Position numbers and translations under genes: made by a program
Origin: Paguma larvata
Taxonomy: Eukaryota; Chordata; Mammalia; Carnivora; Viverridae
Length of the DNA: 64,000 nucleotides
Assembly (NCBI GenBank): GCA_030068075.1
Contig: CM057827.1
Coordinates: 67,408,500-67,472,499 of the forward strand
Direction of reading: 5' to 3'
The notes under the pieces: generated by a model
What the model was told of the DNA's origin: nothing
The model's database searches: none
The model's input: only the letters and a program-made list of their open reading frames with translations
Part shown: positions 9,530 to 20,705 of the stretch, one piece after another
Numbering within the stretch: position 1 is the stretch's first letter
How the letters are laid out: each line of letters starts with the position of its first letter

Positions 9530-12500
9530 CACACAGACTTGGTCTGAAATGAAATTGCCATAATATGGACATCATCGTAATAGATCTCTTAACTATGCCT
9601 CATCCATAACATTCCACGATTATATAAGAAATAGAAGTTCTGTTTCTTTCAAAATTACTTCATTACTACTTATTTCCCACATAAGATGTGTTTCAGCAAT
9701 GTATCACACACTTTTTCCGAATAAACAAAACACTGGGAGATTAAAATATTATTACTTAAGTTTGCTGCAGAGTCATTGTCCTCTCCCTACCTAAAGATTT
9801 CTTTATTAATGAATTGAAGTAAGTGACACATATATTTCAGAAGCTCTTTTATTCGAGACTTATTTTAGCATGAATAATCATTGCATGTAAAAAAATAAAT
9901 TCACTTCATCACCTGTAAGATTTTATTCTACTGCATTCAGTACATAGGCTTTCATGGATGAAAAATGTGCTGATTCTTACCCATAGTATTTTCTAAATAT
10001 AGAGATTGAAAAAATTCTGATTTGTGGAAGAAGAAATAAAATAATGATGCTATTTTCTATGTTTAAGATGAAAATACAAATATCCTATTAAAGAATAAAC
10101 AGAGAAGATAGAAATTAAAAATAATATTGGCTGGTTTAATTTAAGATTCTAAATTCGCAAGGACATGTCATTAATCATCAAGGGCTTATTACACGCTCAG
10201 AGACACTCTACTATTCAGAAAATGTATAAGGAAGACATTTCCCTGGTGATTTAAATTTGTTATCCCACTATAAACTCAGCATTGAAGATCCTGGATCTGA
10301 GCCTGAATTCCCCTTTGGCCTCTAGATCCACAGCCCCTTTTTATACCTGTTTCCCTTTCCTGGTCTAAATGTATGGATTTCGGCCCTCATTACTGATTGG
10401 TATTTAAACTATTTTTTAGGGGCTAAAACCTTGTTAGTTTTTAGAGACCTACACATTTACCTGGCCCTTGCTGCTTCCAATTCTTAAGGTCTCAACCAGC
10501 TCCAGCCTTTTTAGATGAGTATTATCTGCTCTCTTTCTGATTTCAGGGCACTGATATCACCTAGAAACTCCCGTTTTTAGGACCCACCCATCAAATCTGA
10601 TTCCTTTAGATGTCAGCACTATGACAAATGTACACCCATTTGACGTCATGATTTGGAGACCTAGATTTCCTCTAAAATTGGATATAATGTGTATAAAGTA
10701 TGAATAAAACTGGAATATTCTTATTCATTTAGGGATTCCATAGTTTAGCCCATATTCTAGAGAGAAGTAAGACTATGGCATTTAAGGCAACAGATAATGT
10801 GAACAGTGCTGAAGCAGATATTTCAAGTCATGTCTCATAGTCTTCATGATTTGGGGTCAATTGGAAAATCTGTGAAAAGTTACATTATTCAAAATGGAGG
10901 CACCACCAAGCCTTGAGCGCTATGTAAATTAAATTCTGGCAACTTTAAAGGGTTTTGATTACGTAGACAAATTTGTTAAAGAAGCACAGAAAAACTTAAG
11001 GGTTTTCTCATGTTGATTACACATAACTATCAAGAGAATAGTTTGGGAGCCAAAAGAGCTATACATAAAATAATAGAAAGTAATACAAAGCAATATATAA
11101 TTTAGTGCTTAATTCATAAGACTTTAAATAGAGTTGGAAGAATTCAGTCAAGGACTGCTACCTGATTCTGAGAAAGAATTAGGAAGAGAATGGAAATGAC
11201 TGACTTCATGAGACAATGGATTCATCTGAATAGATGTATTGTGGCAAGAATCAGTGCTGAGTCCTTAAGGTAAAGAGAATCAGTCTAACTATTTCAGCAT
11301 TATGCTGAGGAGGAGTAGAAAATTTGAGTAACACAGAGAAAGCAAACCCAAATTAAGGCCCAGGAAAAAAAGATGAGAATAGATGTTGTCAAAGTATGAA
11401 AACATTGATAGATTTGGAGCAAGGGAAAGATGTGTATCTTCACATAGCACATGTACTTCATATACTTTTTCTCTCTGTTAAACTAATGCTGAGGAGTTTA
11501 GTCTAGGTCAGTCAAGTTCACATTAAATTGTAATTGACTATATACCAAAGAGTTCTTTGGGAGTAGGGTAGAGAAAGTTTGGAAGGGACTGTCAAGCAGA
11601 TGGAGAATAAGTCCTTCGCACCGGAGTCACTGCTTTGATGTGGGTATATATAGTGATTCTGTGTCACATTTACTTAAAACACAGCTTCAGCAGGTTCAAG
11701 TATTGCATAACACAGTTATAGGTAGTAAAGTCATAAAATCTAGATATGGAAAGGGACTTTTAAGGCTAAAAAAAACCTTTCAGGTTAATGGCCACCTGCC
11801 TCAAACATGCTTGGAATGAATTTGGAGCTCAACAAATCTTTTTGAATTGTTAGAGACTGATCTGAACTTCTCACACTTCAGAACTTCTAGAACTTGGAAA
11901 TAGAATGGGAACTAACCTCTAGGTCTCTTGCCTTTGTAAATTCTTATTATTTAACTCTGACCCTGCATTTCCACTCTTGGTATCATGTTGCAGCATCATT
12001 GCTTGGGATAAAAAAAATATATTTTACTCACTTCATTGTCTAATCCCAGAATAATGAGGATAAAATCCCCCATTATATTGAAATCAAACAATTAATTATA
12101 TTAATCATAATCTCAGAATTAATCTTTTCAACAACAGATATATTAATTTATATTGTACTAAATTTTTATGGTTATGCTTCTTTGTTCAAAACTGATTTAT
12201 TGACCAACTCTATTACCTTACCCAATCACATTTTAGAAGATATGGCATCAACATTTGCAGGTCTCATTAGTAGAACTGTCTTAATCCATCATAAAGGTGA
12301 ATTATTTCACCCAATTTATTCTAAAGTCAATGGCATTGCTTTTTAAAAGCACACAGTCTATTATAGGCTTTGGCTATTGTCAAACTAATTCTTTCACATC
12401 TACATTCATACTTAGTGTGTTTTGTAAGGCTTTTTAGAACTTTATTGAAAAAATACTTAAATCATCAGGCACCCCAATTTACTGGATACAGTCTATGTGC

Positions 12501-13640
12501 AAGGCAGTGGGGCAAATGCTGCTGGGGAAACACCAAAGAAGGAACCTTTAGAAAGAGTATTTTAGAACATGAGGTAAAGATATTCCAATGAGGAAAAGGC
12601 TTTGCAGCCCTTTGCAATGCAGCCTATAAATGAGGGCAAATCAAATTCAAAATTAAAATAGTGTAGGGAATAGAAGGGACAGAGTGCATATAAGAAGAGT
12701 TCATTACTACTACACTCTTGTCAGGCCTAATCCTTCCAGCATCCAGTTTTTCTCTTACCGTAAAGGTGTCTGTGTTTTATTAGATACTGTGTGTGTTGCA
12801 TGTTTACCCTGCTGTAACCCCACTGGACTGCCTGATGACACTGCTTCCACGTCCTCTGACAATCTTGACTTTAGCCTGGAACATTAATTCTCTGAGTTGT
12901 CCTTCTCAGTCCAGCAAGTTTTCATTCCATTGTCATTGTGTTGTTGCATATCTCAAATGGTTTATGGGTGTCACAAACAGATCCAACATACTCACTTACT
13001 CCTACCTTCATCAAGAGGAAAATCTTACAATTCAGGTGGGTACCCATTGGGCTGAAATTCTCTGCCATCATGGACTGAAAATGCAGAATGTGACCTCTCC
13101 CACGTCTGGTTTGAAATTCACTGACATTCAGTGTCAATGGTAGGTTATATTAGAAGAGTAAAGATACTCTTTCCAGAAAGTTATTGTTAAAATATTCCTG
13201 TTTTTGCTAATCTAAGAAATGCTTTTTATGCTACTATAACATTACCATGCTTCTCTAATATTTATTGCATCTAGTATCAATTTATTAATCAGAAGGACTG
13301 AGGCCTTAAAGATATATAATTCTGTCAAAAGTCATTTCAAAGGTGATCTAAGGCAGTTCCTACAAGAATCCCACAAGGTGGGAGCTGCACATGTAGGGCA
13401 AGTTCAACATGTAGATAAGGCAGGGAAACTCAGAAAGAGCATTAAAGTCCTAGGCCAGAGTCCAGCCATGAACATTTATGCATCAAGGAGGAAAGGAAAA
13501 AAATGAAAAGAAAGTTACCATTATGATATAGAAGTTGGATATTAGGAGGGCATGCACCAAAGATAAAACTTATCTTTCTTGTCAATTCTGCCCTTGGGTG
13601 ATGGAAGACAATTTTAGTTACTTTTGGATTGGAATAAAGG
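9530..13640. other. Long unassigned non-coding stretch
   Basis: About 4.1 kb with no confident call. 10250-10720 is somewhat less AT-rich and single-copy looking. 12470-12550 ('gtgcaaggcagtggggcaaa', 'ctgctggggaaacaccaaag') resembles an ancient dispersed 'aggcactgggga' repeat also seen at about 44.1 and 51.3 kb. 12690-13140 has several open frames of up to 116 codons that overlap in different frames and on both strands without recognisable protein. No exon structure is supported. Confidence 0.4.
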
Positions 13641-13641
13641 T

Positions 13642-13757
13642 GGAAAAAAGAAGAAGGAGAAGGAGAAAGAAGGAGAAGGAGAAGGAGAGGGAGAGGGAGA
13701 GGGAGAGGGAGAGGGAGAAAGAAGGAGGAGGAGGAGGAGGAGGAGGAAGGAAGAAGG
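13642..13757. repeat. (GGAGAA)n/(GGA)n homopurine microsatellite
   Basis: A homopurine run with AGAAGG, GGGAGA and GGAGGA units and essentially no pyrimidine on the plus strand. The polymer-like Glu/Arg/Lys and Gly/Arg open frames over it are translations of the repeat, not genes. Confidence 0.9.
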
Positions 13758-14258
13758 GCAAAAAAGAAAAACCAATATTCTTAATTTGTTTCCAGTCCAG
13801 ATAATACTGATTACCTAGATGAATCTGTTATTAATCTGCTAATTGACTAATTAAACCCTTGCAAACCTTTGTGGTCATTCACTCTTAGAGTGTGGAATTG
13901 CTTTCCTCCTGCAAGTTATGCGACTCTGAGCTAAACTTCTAGAACTATCTTTGATTCTGAACTTCTTTCTGAGTCCCCACACACTGGCCTTTCAATGGTA
14001 TCATACCAAAATGTGACCTCCTAATCTTCACAATATTGACTTCTTTTACCATCCTAAGCTAATTTGGTGAATGGCACCTACAATCATAAAACTCTAAGTG
14101 GCAGTTAATTGTATTTGATTAGCCTTTAATGAAAAGTTTTAGAAAAAAGTTTGAGATATTACTTTCCATTTATAATTTGCAGAAAGAGGTCCTGATTTTA
14201 TATTTACAGGATAGATATACGATTTTAAATGTAAGTTCATGCAATTAAAATATTGGTT
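13758..14258. other. Unassigned non-coding sequence
   Basis: AT-rich sequence between the purine tract and a SINE. Nothing recognised. Confidence 0.4.
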
Positions 14259-14463
14259 GGGGCACCAGGATGGTTCAGTTGGTTCAGCATCTGACTCTGG
14301 CTCACAGTGTGAGTTTGAGCCCCGTGTTGGGCTCTGTGATGAAAGCTCAGAGCCTGGAGCCTGCTTCATATTCTGTTGTCTCCCTCTCTCTCTGCTCCTC
14401 CCCACCTCACTCTCTCTCTCTCTCTCTTTCAAAAGTAAACATTCAAAATTTTTTTTTAAAAAA
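14259..14463 (+). mobile_element. Can-SINE (feliform SINEC)
   Basis: Starts ggggcaccaggatgg, with the tRNA-derived part 'ggttcagcatctgactctgg', then 'gagtttgagccccgtgttgg', 'agctcagagcctggagcctg', a (CT)n tract and an A/T-rich tail. Nearly full length with several substitutions, so moderately old. Non-autonomous; it depends on L1 enzymes. TSD not clear. Confidence 0.9.
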
Positions 14464-15500
14464 TGGGTCGATGTAAAGAAAATAGGCAATGGACCATGTA
14501 CATAAGTTATAGTGGTAAAAATGATACACAAATGACTGGTTTAAAAACTCTGTCACTAGCTTTAGGATATCCTTTATATAGTGGTCTCTACTATCTCTTC
14601 TTCTTCAGTATTTCCCTGTGTCTACCTCTGCTTGAGTATTATGCAATAGTCATTGTTATAACTCTTTGTACGCAGGTGTACTACACCACCTCTTGCCTTT
14701 CCCAATGTCGCTTACTCTACTTGGAATTAAGCCCTCTACCCAGGGGTGGATGAATCATCACCATGCCTATTTATCTGCCCGACAAATGTTTACTCATGTT
14801 TTAAAATTCACCAAAATACATCTCACTATGGTGATGTTTTAGATTCCCCAAATCATCTTCCCAAATCCTTACCCTTCAAAGACATATTTCAATCTATTTC
14901 AGTATTTCTAGGCAATTGCCACAGAGCCTGAATAAAACTAGAAACCTAAAACCTGTTTTTTGAGTGGATGATTATTTCTTTGATATTAGAAATTAATATT
15001 TAATATGTTAGAGCTATACATAAACCTTATATTTCAGCTCTGGATAGTGATTCCACCAAAGGTTTCTATGGGCTGTGTTTGCCCATAGAATTTGTTTCAA
15101 ATTCTAAACAGAAGCATATACAAATCCTGAGCACCAACAGTCTCCAGATGTTGCTTCCAAAAGCCAACATCTCATCTTTATGGCATAATCTCAACCCTAA
15201 CTGCTTTCCATTATGTATTCTCTCCTTTTAAAGAATCCCTATAATTTAAAAGTCAGGCACATCAAGCCTTCTGTCCCACATCACAGGATATAGGGGACAT
15301 TATTATTCAAAGGAATAAATAAGGGTAGGACATTGGCATTCTGATTTTATCCTAGGGAAGATCTCCTGAATGAGTTGAAAAGAATGAGGTCAATGATTTC
15401 TGAAACAGCAAAAAGAAACAAACAAACAAAACCCCAAATGTAGTCTAAATGTAGTCTGGTTGATTCTATATATAATATAAAATAAAATAGAGAGTTCATG
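14464..15500. other. Unassigned non-coding sequence
   Basis: No confident repeat or gene. The pyrimidine-rich part at about 14560-14930 could be very old L2-like sequence but no diagnostic block is clear. The 96-codon frame 14463-14753 starts in the SINE tail and is not a recognisable protein. Confidence 0.35.
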
Positions 15501-15561
15501 CTCTCTCTCAAAAACAAATAAACTAGATTTATGTGTTTATTTATTTGTTTTTGAGAGAGAG
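15501..15561. repeat. Inverted repeat of SINE-tail sequence
   Basis: The left arm at 15501-15523 (ctctctctcaaaaacaaata then aac) is the reverse complement of the right arm at 15535-15561, except that the right arm has one extra 4-bp ATTT unit. The spacer is 11 bp. The right arm is the tail of the minus-strand SINE that follows. The left arm looks like a plus-strand Can-SINE tail fragment, preceded by 'ttcatg' as in other copies. Confidence 0.75.
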
Positions 15562-15733
15562 AGTGCAAAGTGGGAGGGGCAAGGAGAGAAGGGGAGAGAG
15601 AGAATCCCAAGCAGGCTTTGTATTATGCAGCTAGGAGCCCAACATAGGGCTAGATCTCCTGAACCCTGAGATCATGACCTGAGCCGAAATCAAGAGCCAG
15701 ACGCTTAATTGACTGAGCCACCCAGGTGCTCCT
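15535..15733 (-). mobile_element. Can-SINE (feliform SINEC)
   Basis: Antisense copy: tail 'gtttatttatttgtttttga', the (GA)n tract, 'gaatcccaagcaggctttg', 'gagatcatgacctgagcc' and the head 'tgagccacccaggtgctcc'. Several substitutions and a degraded centre (gctaggagcccaacatagg) indicate an older copy. Its tail pairs with an inverted tail fragment just upstream. Confidence 0.9.
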
Positions 15734-16214
15734 ATTATAAAGAATTTTTGAGGAATGATTCCAGATATCAGGAGGGTACTCAAAGTCATATTCAGGTTAA
15801 AATGGCCCGATTTTTACTGCCAAAGACTAATTATAAATAATTGATGCAATGCTGTGCTCTGAAACTTATAATTCTTTTCTAGAAAACAAAACCATTGGCA
15901 AATATTCCAAACCTCTTGCAGAGTGTTAGACTAAATTATCCTTAGAAATCACTGATATAGTACACAGAGGGAAAAGGGACATTTGCTCACCTACCTATTA
16001 AGCTGCAGGCCTTGGAATAATGTTCTAAAAAGTCTTACAACATCATTATAACATCCAGGCCCATGCTGATTTCTCTTACCATTATAGTCTTAATTCCAAA
16101 AACACTGCTAAGAGCAATCCCAACAACACTGACAGGCACTCAAAAAAGTGTTCGTTCAATGAATGATAAATTTCAAAATAGGAAAAACACCTAGAAAAAA
16201 AGAGTGAGTGAGAA
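15734..16214. other. Unassigned non-coding sequence
   Basis: Between a SINE and a MIR. Nothing recognised. Confidence 0.4.
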
Positions 16215-16435
16215 ATCAGTAACACTTATGGAGTAGTAATATATGGTAAGAACATGCTAAGCACTTTGGTTGCTCATCTTACTTAATCTTTTAAATGACC
16301 CAATGAAAATAGTAATTCCATTATATAGGTAAAAAAGAAAAAAATGGGAGAGGGTAAATCCTCCAAGGGCTCACAAGTAAAAGCAGCAAAATCAAGACTT
16401 GGAATTTAGATATGCCCCAAATCCATATAGGTGGT
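16215..16435 (-). repeat. MIR SINE fossil, antisense
   Basis: In order: 'atgctaagcactttggttg', 'ttacttaatcttttaaatga', 'ataggtaaaaaag', 'gggctcacaagtaaaagcag' and 'atcaagacttggaatttaga'. This is the inverted MIR pattern 'ctaagcactttacatgtatt...catttaatcctcac...ggtcacacagctagtaag...gattcgaacc'. Nearly full length and diverged. Confidence 0.65.
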
Positions 16436-16492
16436 CTCATTCTCATATTTATTTAAAATTTTGACATTCTGTTCACCATGAACTTTTGCATT

Positions 16493-16729
16493 CTTTTTTT
16501 TTATTTTTTTAAGTTTAATTTATTTCGAGAGAGACAGAGTGCAGAGACAGAATAGGAGAGGGGCAGAGAGAGAGGGAGAGAGAGAGAGGGAAAGAGAGAG
16601 AATCCCAAGCAAGCTCCACACTGTCATCACGGAGCCCAGTGTAGTGCTCCAGACCCATGAAGCATGAGATCATGACTTGAGCTGAAACCGAGTCGGACGC
16701 TTAACTGACTGCGCCATCCAGTAGCCCCT
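16493..16729 (-). mobile_element. Can-SINE (feliform SINEC)
   Basis: Antisense copy with a T-rich tail, an expanded (GA)n tract (about 16528-16602), 'gaatcccaagcaagctccac', 'gagatcatgacttgagctg', 'gtcggacgcttaactgactg' and a mutated head (gcgccatccagtagcccc). The purine tract is longer than in most copies. Confidence 0.9.
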
Positions 16730-18608
16730 CATTTTAATTGTTTAAAAACATTACATTAAACTATTATTTCTCTTGGTCATTGTGCTTTGTTCCTCCCTTA
16801 AATTTTGCACACGACTCAAGTGCTTTCCTTGCCTTACTTACCCTATCCTAGCCTGGCCCTGCACTAACCAGAGAGGTTGGTCAAAATGTTTATTCTAACA
16901 GTAAACTATATATGAAATTAAGCATTCGAAGCCAGTCTCCCTGGAGGAAGATAGGAGAAACGTGAATTCTTAACCTGGATCAGACTGATGAGAATGGGTT
17001 TAATAACAGACTCCATCTCTCAGCAAGGTTATGACTACTGACCTGTGGAGGAAGTGGCAGGCGATTCCCTACCACGCCCAGGTCAGAAGAGAAAGCAAGC
17101 CTTCCAGGATTTCCTATGCAGACATAAAAAAATATTTATGTTTGGTACAAACATCACTTTTATCGCATTCTGTTGGTCAAAGCAAGTTACAAAGCCAGCC
17201 CCAATTCAAGAGGAGGGCAGGCAGAGTCCACCTCTTGCTGAGAGGACGTGCAAACACACTGGGGGTATGTATTCACTGGAAGAGCTTCTTCCGTTTTTTG
17301 CTAATAGTCCACTCCGAGTAGCAATGCCAGGACCTTACCATCATCACTAGTACTGGGCAAATCAGTTATTGATTTGTAAATATTTGGCAGTTTGGTTGGG
17401 AAATAATAGTATGCTGCTGTTTTATTTTGCTTGGTGATGCTTAGTAATGCACTTCATTTTCATAACTGTGGAAACCACTTTCTACAACATTCTAATTGTC
17501 TTCATTCCAAAAACACTGCTTTTTGGATGTGCTTTTTTTCTGTTTCTTTGTTTTTTGCTTCTGTTTTTCCTGATAGAAGGAAAATCCACAATCTTCTCTG
17601 GTCCCCTGTCTGACCATGTAAGGGATTTAGGCCAATTCATCCTTAGAGACATGTGACCATGGGTCGGGGTGTGTTGTCTGTGTTAGAAAAGGCCCTCGGC
17701 AGGGCAGAAATGATGGGATACCAAGCAGACAGAATCTGCGGAAGCCTCTCTGTTAAAAATACATTCTCTGAGCAACAATTAATGTGTCTAAGGGTAAGAA
17801 AAAATATTTTAGAACCACCTGGGAGTGGATTAAATGGATGATCTTCTGGTTTTGTCTTCCTGGACACTGTCTTCTTGTCCATATCCGAACTGAAGGAACA
17901 AACCAGGGAAACGAGTTCTCTCAGTTTACTGCCTCAAACAAGGTTTCATTATTAATGGAAATCGTCTTAGAAAAACTTGCTTATTTTGTCCCACCATGTA
18001 TTGTTTATATGCCTGTTTAAATTCAAATTTGAGCCAGCAGCTAGGGAAATAAGAATATTTGGAGCGTATGGCAAAAGTCTCACATGCAGAAGCCTGATTT
18101 ATCCGGAAGCGTAAATGCTGAATTATACACCTCCCACTTACTCTAAATTGAACTGCCCACATCTTTGTGGGGCTGCCCACAAGGTGTCTAATGAGTTATA
18201 TGCCAGCGCTTATTTAACAAGAAAAGAAACCAAATAGAGCGTAACTGAAACCTGGGTACATTTTGTTTTTGTTTTGTTTCAGAGAGCTGTCAGATATTTC
18301 AGTCCAATCTTAAAGTTGTTGCTTCCCTTTATTGCAAGTCGACTTCAGAATTTTAGTTACCTCTTGCTACAAAAGGTTTCAGTTTCCAGGGTGGCAGGAA
18401 GAATGAAGATCGATGGTTGCTGGGTCTGGTTGGTCATACCAATTTGTACTGCAATCTAGGTGCTGCAATCTCTGAGATTTGAGTTTAAATGTGCGCCTTG
18501 CAGCTTTGGAAGAAAGATGTGGTCTGCATACAGCTGTAGATCAACACTGCCAGTTTATTCACAGGATAAGGAATCCGTCCTGCATGTGCACATGGGCGTT
18601 TCAGCAGG
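16730..18608. other. Single-copy, repeat-poor segment
   Basis: About 1.9 kb with no recognised interspersed repeat, unusual here. 17040-17340 and 17640-18250 are less AT-rich and hold several CpGs. Overlapping frames of 60-101 codons (for example 17045-17350, +) occur in more than one phase and both strands with no recognisable domain, so no exon is called. A 6-bp hairpin (CCCACA/TGTGGG, 18156-18171) is followed by another gcccaca at 18175. It is a candidate for conserved non-coding DNA, but conservation cannot be seen from one sequence. Confidence 0.35.
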
Positions 18609-18609
18609 A

Positions 18610-18728
18610 TAAAGAAAGGAAAAGGAGACAAATGGGATGAAAGAAGGAAAGAAGAGAGCAAGGGAAGGAAGGAAGAAAAAAGCAAGGGAAGGAGAAAGGG
18701 AGGAAGTGGGGAGAGAGGGACGCTCGGA
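18610..18728. repeat. Homopurine GGAA/GAAA-rich tract
   Basis: Purine-rich run (aaagaaaggaaaagg, gaaagaaggaaagaagagag, ggaaggaaggaagaaaaaag) with rare pyrimidines. Minus-strand Ser/Pro/Leu/Phe-rich open frames of 64 and 91 codons are its translations. Confidence 0.8.
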
Positions 18729-18884
18729 GGTGATTTGTTTGTTTTCTTAAGATAGCGCAATTACAGCTGAATCTTTCTGACAACAAATCATGCATGGTTC
18801 ATTCATAGAAAAGAGCATGAGTCGAACATAAAAATAATCTTATTATTTAATAAATACATGCTTAATAAAAATCAAATAAGGACT

Positions 18885-18923
18885 AATCTCTAATGCGTAC
18901 CAAATGATAAATCTCTAATGCGT
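18885..18923. repeat. 14-bp direct repeat pair, 25-bp spacing
   Basis: AATCTCTAATGCGT occurs perfectly at 18885-18898 and 18910-18923. Both copies carry the CpG. This could be a small tandem duplication or a pair of binding sites. Confidence 0.75.
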
Positions 18924-18929
18924 GTCCAG

Positions 18930-19974
18930 TATTTCCACTGGCATATATTTGTATTTGATCCAAATTAATTGCTTTTTAAAAATCTTGCTTTCGTGACATT
19001 GTCTTTCTGATTTGGTGCATAAAGTGCCCACCATACTGCATTTGAAAGGTTTCATGTGAAACAAAGTTTAAATTTTTATTTCCAAATAATCACACTAAAT
19101 TTCTAATGAAGGCCAAGCACCTTTGCTATTTGATGAATTTTTAAAGGGAGCAACACAATGAGTTAGGAAGTTCCAATTTTTTAATGCAACTTTTGTAACA
19201 CAATTTTTAATCCAACTCTCAGTGATTCAGGTTCTTGTTGAAACTTTGAGACCACTCATACCATGCTACTTTGTTTTTAGCTGCTTATTTCCTTGTCCCA
19301 TGAAATCCTGAGGAAAGGCAGTGAGAAATAACATCTATTCTTTGTACTGAAAGAAAAATATCTACGGTTCATTTTTACGCACACAAAGCTTGACTCCTTG
19401 GTATAATGTGTATATTCAGACTAGAGGTGCTTATTAAGGGGAGACTAGAGTTTGCAGGTCAGAATTTTCCCTTCTTAATGTTTCTTTGTTTGCTTATTTC
19501 TTCAAAACAAATACCTCGCAAAGAAAATATTTTCTTTTGGGTCAGGGATGCATTTAGGTTCAGTTAGTGGAATGCTAAAATAATAAACTAGTATGATCTC
19601 CTAGAAAGAAAGAGATAGCTCATGTTTATTTTGTTTAAACAACTGGAACAGACTATATGCACTATATACAGACTAACCATCTTTTAGATGGGAAAAACGC
19701 AGTTTCTGCAGCATAAGGTTAGACTCAGTGCATTTATTTAATAATGAGGAATGCTCAGCGTTTAAAGTAGTAAGTAGAAAATTATTCTTTTCTCTAAAAT
19801 AACCTGAGACTACCCTCTTTGGCTCTATCTTCCAGGTGAGATTATTCTGTGATGGTAAAGAAGAAAGGTCATAGGAGAGTTTAAAATGCTGAGTAGTCAA
19901 GTTTAAGCCAGATGAAAAAAGTCTGCCTGCTCCCCTCAGTTCTGAAGGAAAGAAACTTTTAGGTTGATTCAGAT
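18930..19974. other. Unassigned AT-rich non-coding sequence
   Basis: No repeat or gene recognised in about 1 kb. Confidence 0.4.
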
Positions 19975-20110
19975 ATATATCACACTTTTAGATACTCTCA
20001 CAGTCATCTTTCCCATTCCACAGATGAGGATAGTAAGGCACATAGAGAAAGGGCATTTATCTTTGTTAAACAGTTGTATGCCTTGGTCAATTACCAGCAA
20101 TTCACGCTGA
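19975..20110 (-). repeat. MIR SINE fossil, antisense
   Basis: 'tttcccattccacagatgag', 'gatagtaaggcacatagaga' and 'aagggcatttatctttg' match the inverted MIR core 'ccattttacagatgaggaaactgaggcacagagagg' in order. Partial. Confidence 0.55.
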
Positions 20111-20626
20111 AGTAAACATGATGGCCATTCGTTTAGAAATACTCGTACAGTCCATGTTTTGCTCATTCAGTCATTATTCTGTATTCTAGGTCTCCAAAGA
20201 ATCAGTTTTATCATTTTGTGGGATGGCACTACGGGCTAGTTTAAGACCTTTAGAGACACTAAGTACTTACGACGATTGTACGCCACGTACATTCAAACCA
20301 TGAACAGTAGTAAACCATAAAATAAGTGTTAGGAATTGCAGTGTTTCTACTTTTTCCCAAAGAGACTTTGATTTTTTGAAAAAATCATATATAAAACCAT
20401 TTTCAAAAAAGACTTGCTGTTCTTGTTTGCTGAGAGCTAAGCACAACCTTGATCTGTGTCTTAGGTGTGACAGAGTGACAATGTCTCAAAGATCAACACT
20501 GCAGTAGCAGCACTGACTTTAGCATTTAATTTTTGTTTCCTTTCTCTCCATTTTCTTGAATATTTTAATTAGGAATCATTTTAACAGAAACATTTGAATT
20601 ATCTAATATAGTTTTTAAACAACAGC
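20111..20626. other. Unassigned non-coding sequence
   Basis: Nothing recognised. CpGs at 20270-20290 (acgacgattgtacgccacgt) form a tiny cluster. Confidence 0.35.
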
Positions 20627-20636
20627 AAAAAAAAAA

Positions 20637-20696
<60 letters not shown>

Positions 20697-20705
20697 AAAG
20701 AAATG
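20627..20705. repeat. (GAAA)n tetranucleotide microsatellite
   Basis: An A-run (about 20627-20638) leads into about 16 uninterrupted GAAA units. The A-run start suggests birth from a retroposon poly(A) tail, but no body is recognised upstream. Likely to vary in length between individuals. Confidence 0.95.

Noticed and set aside
13535..13818. Two frames rich in Arg/Lys/Glu/Gly
   Set aside because: Translations of the GGAGAA/GGA microsatellite.
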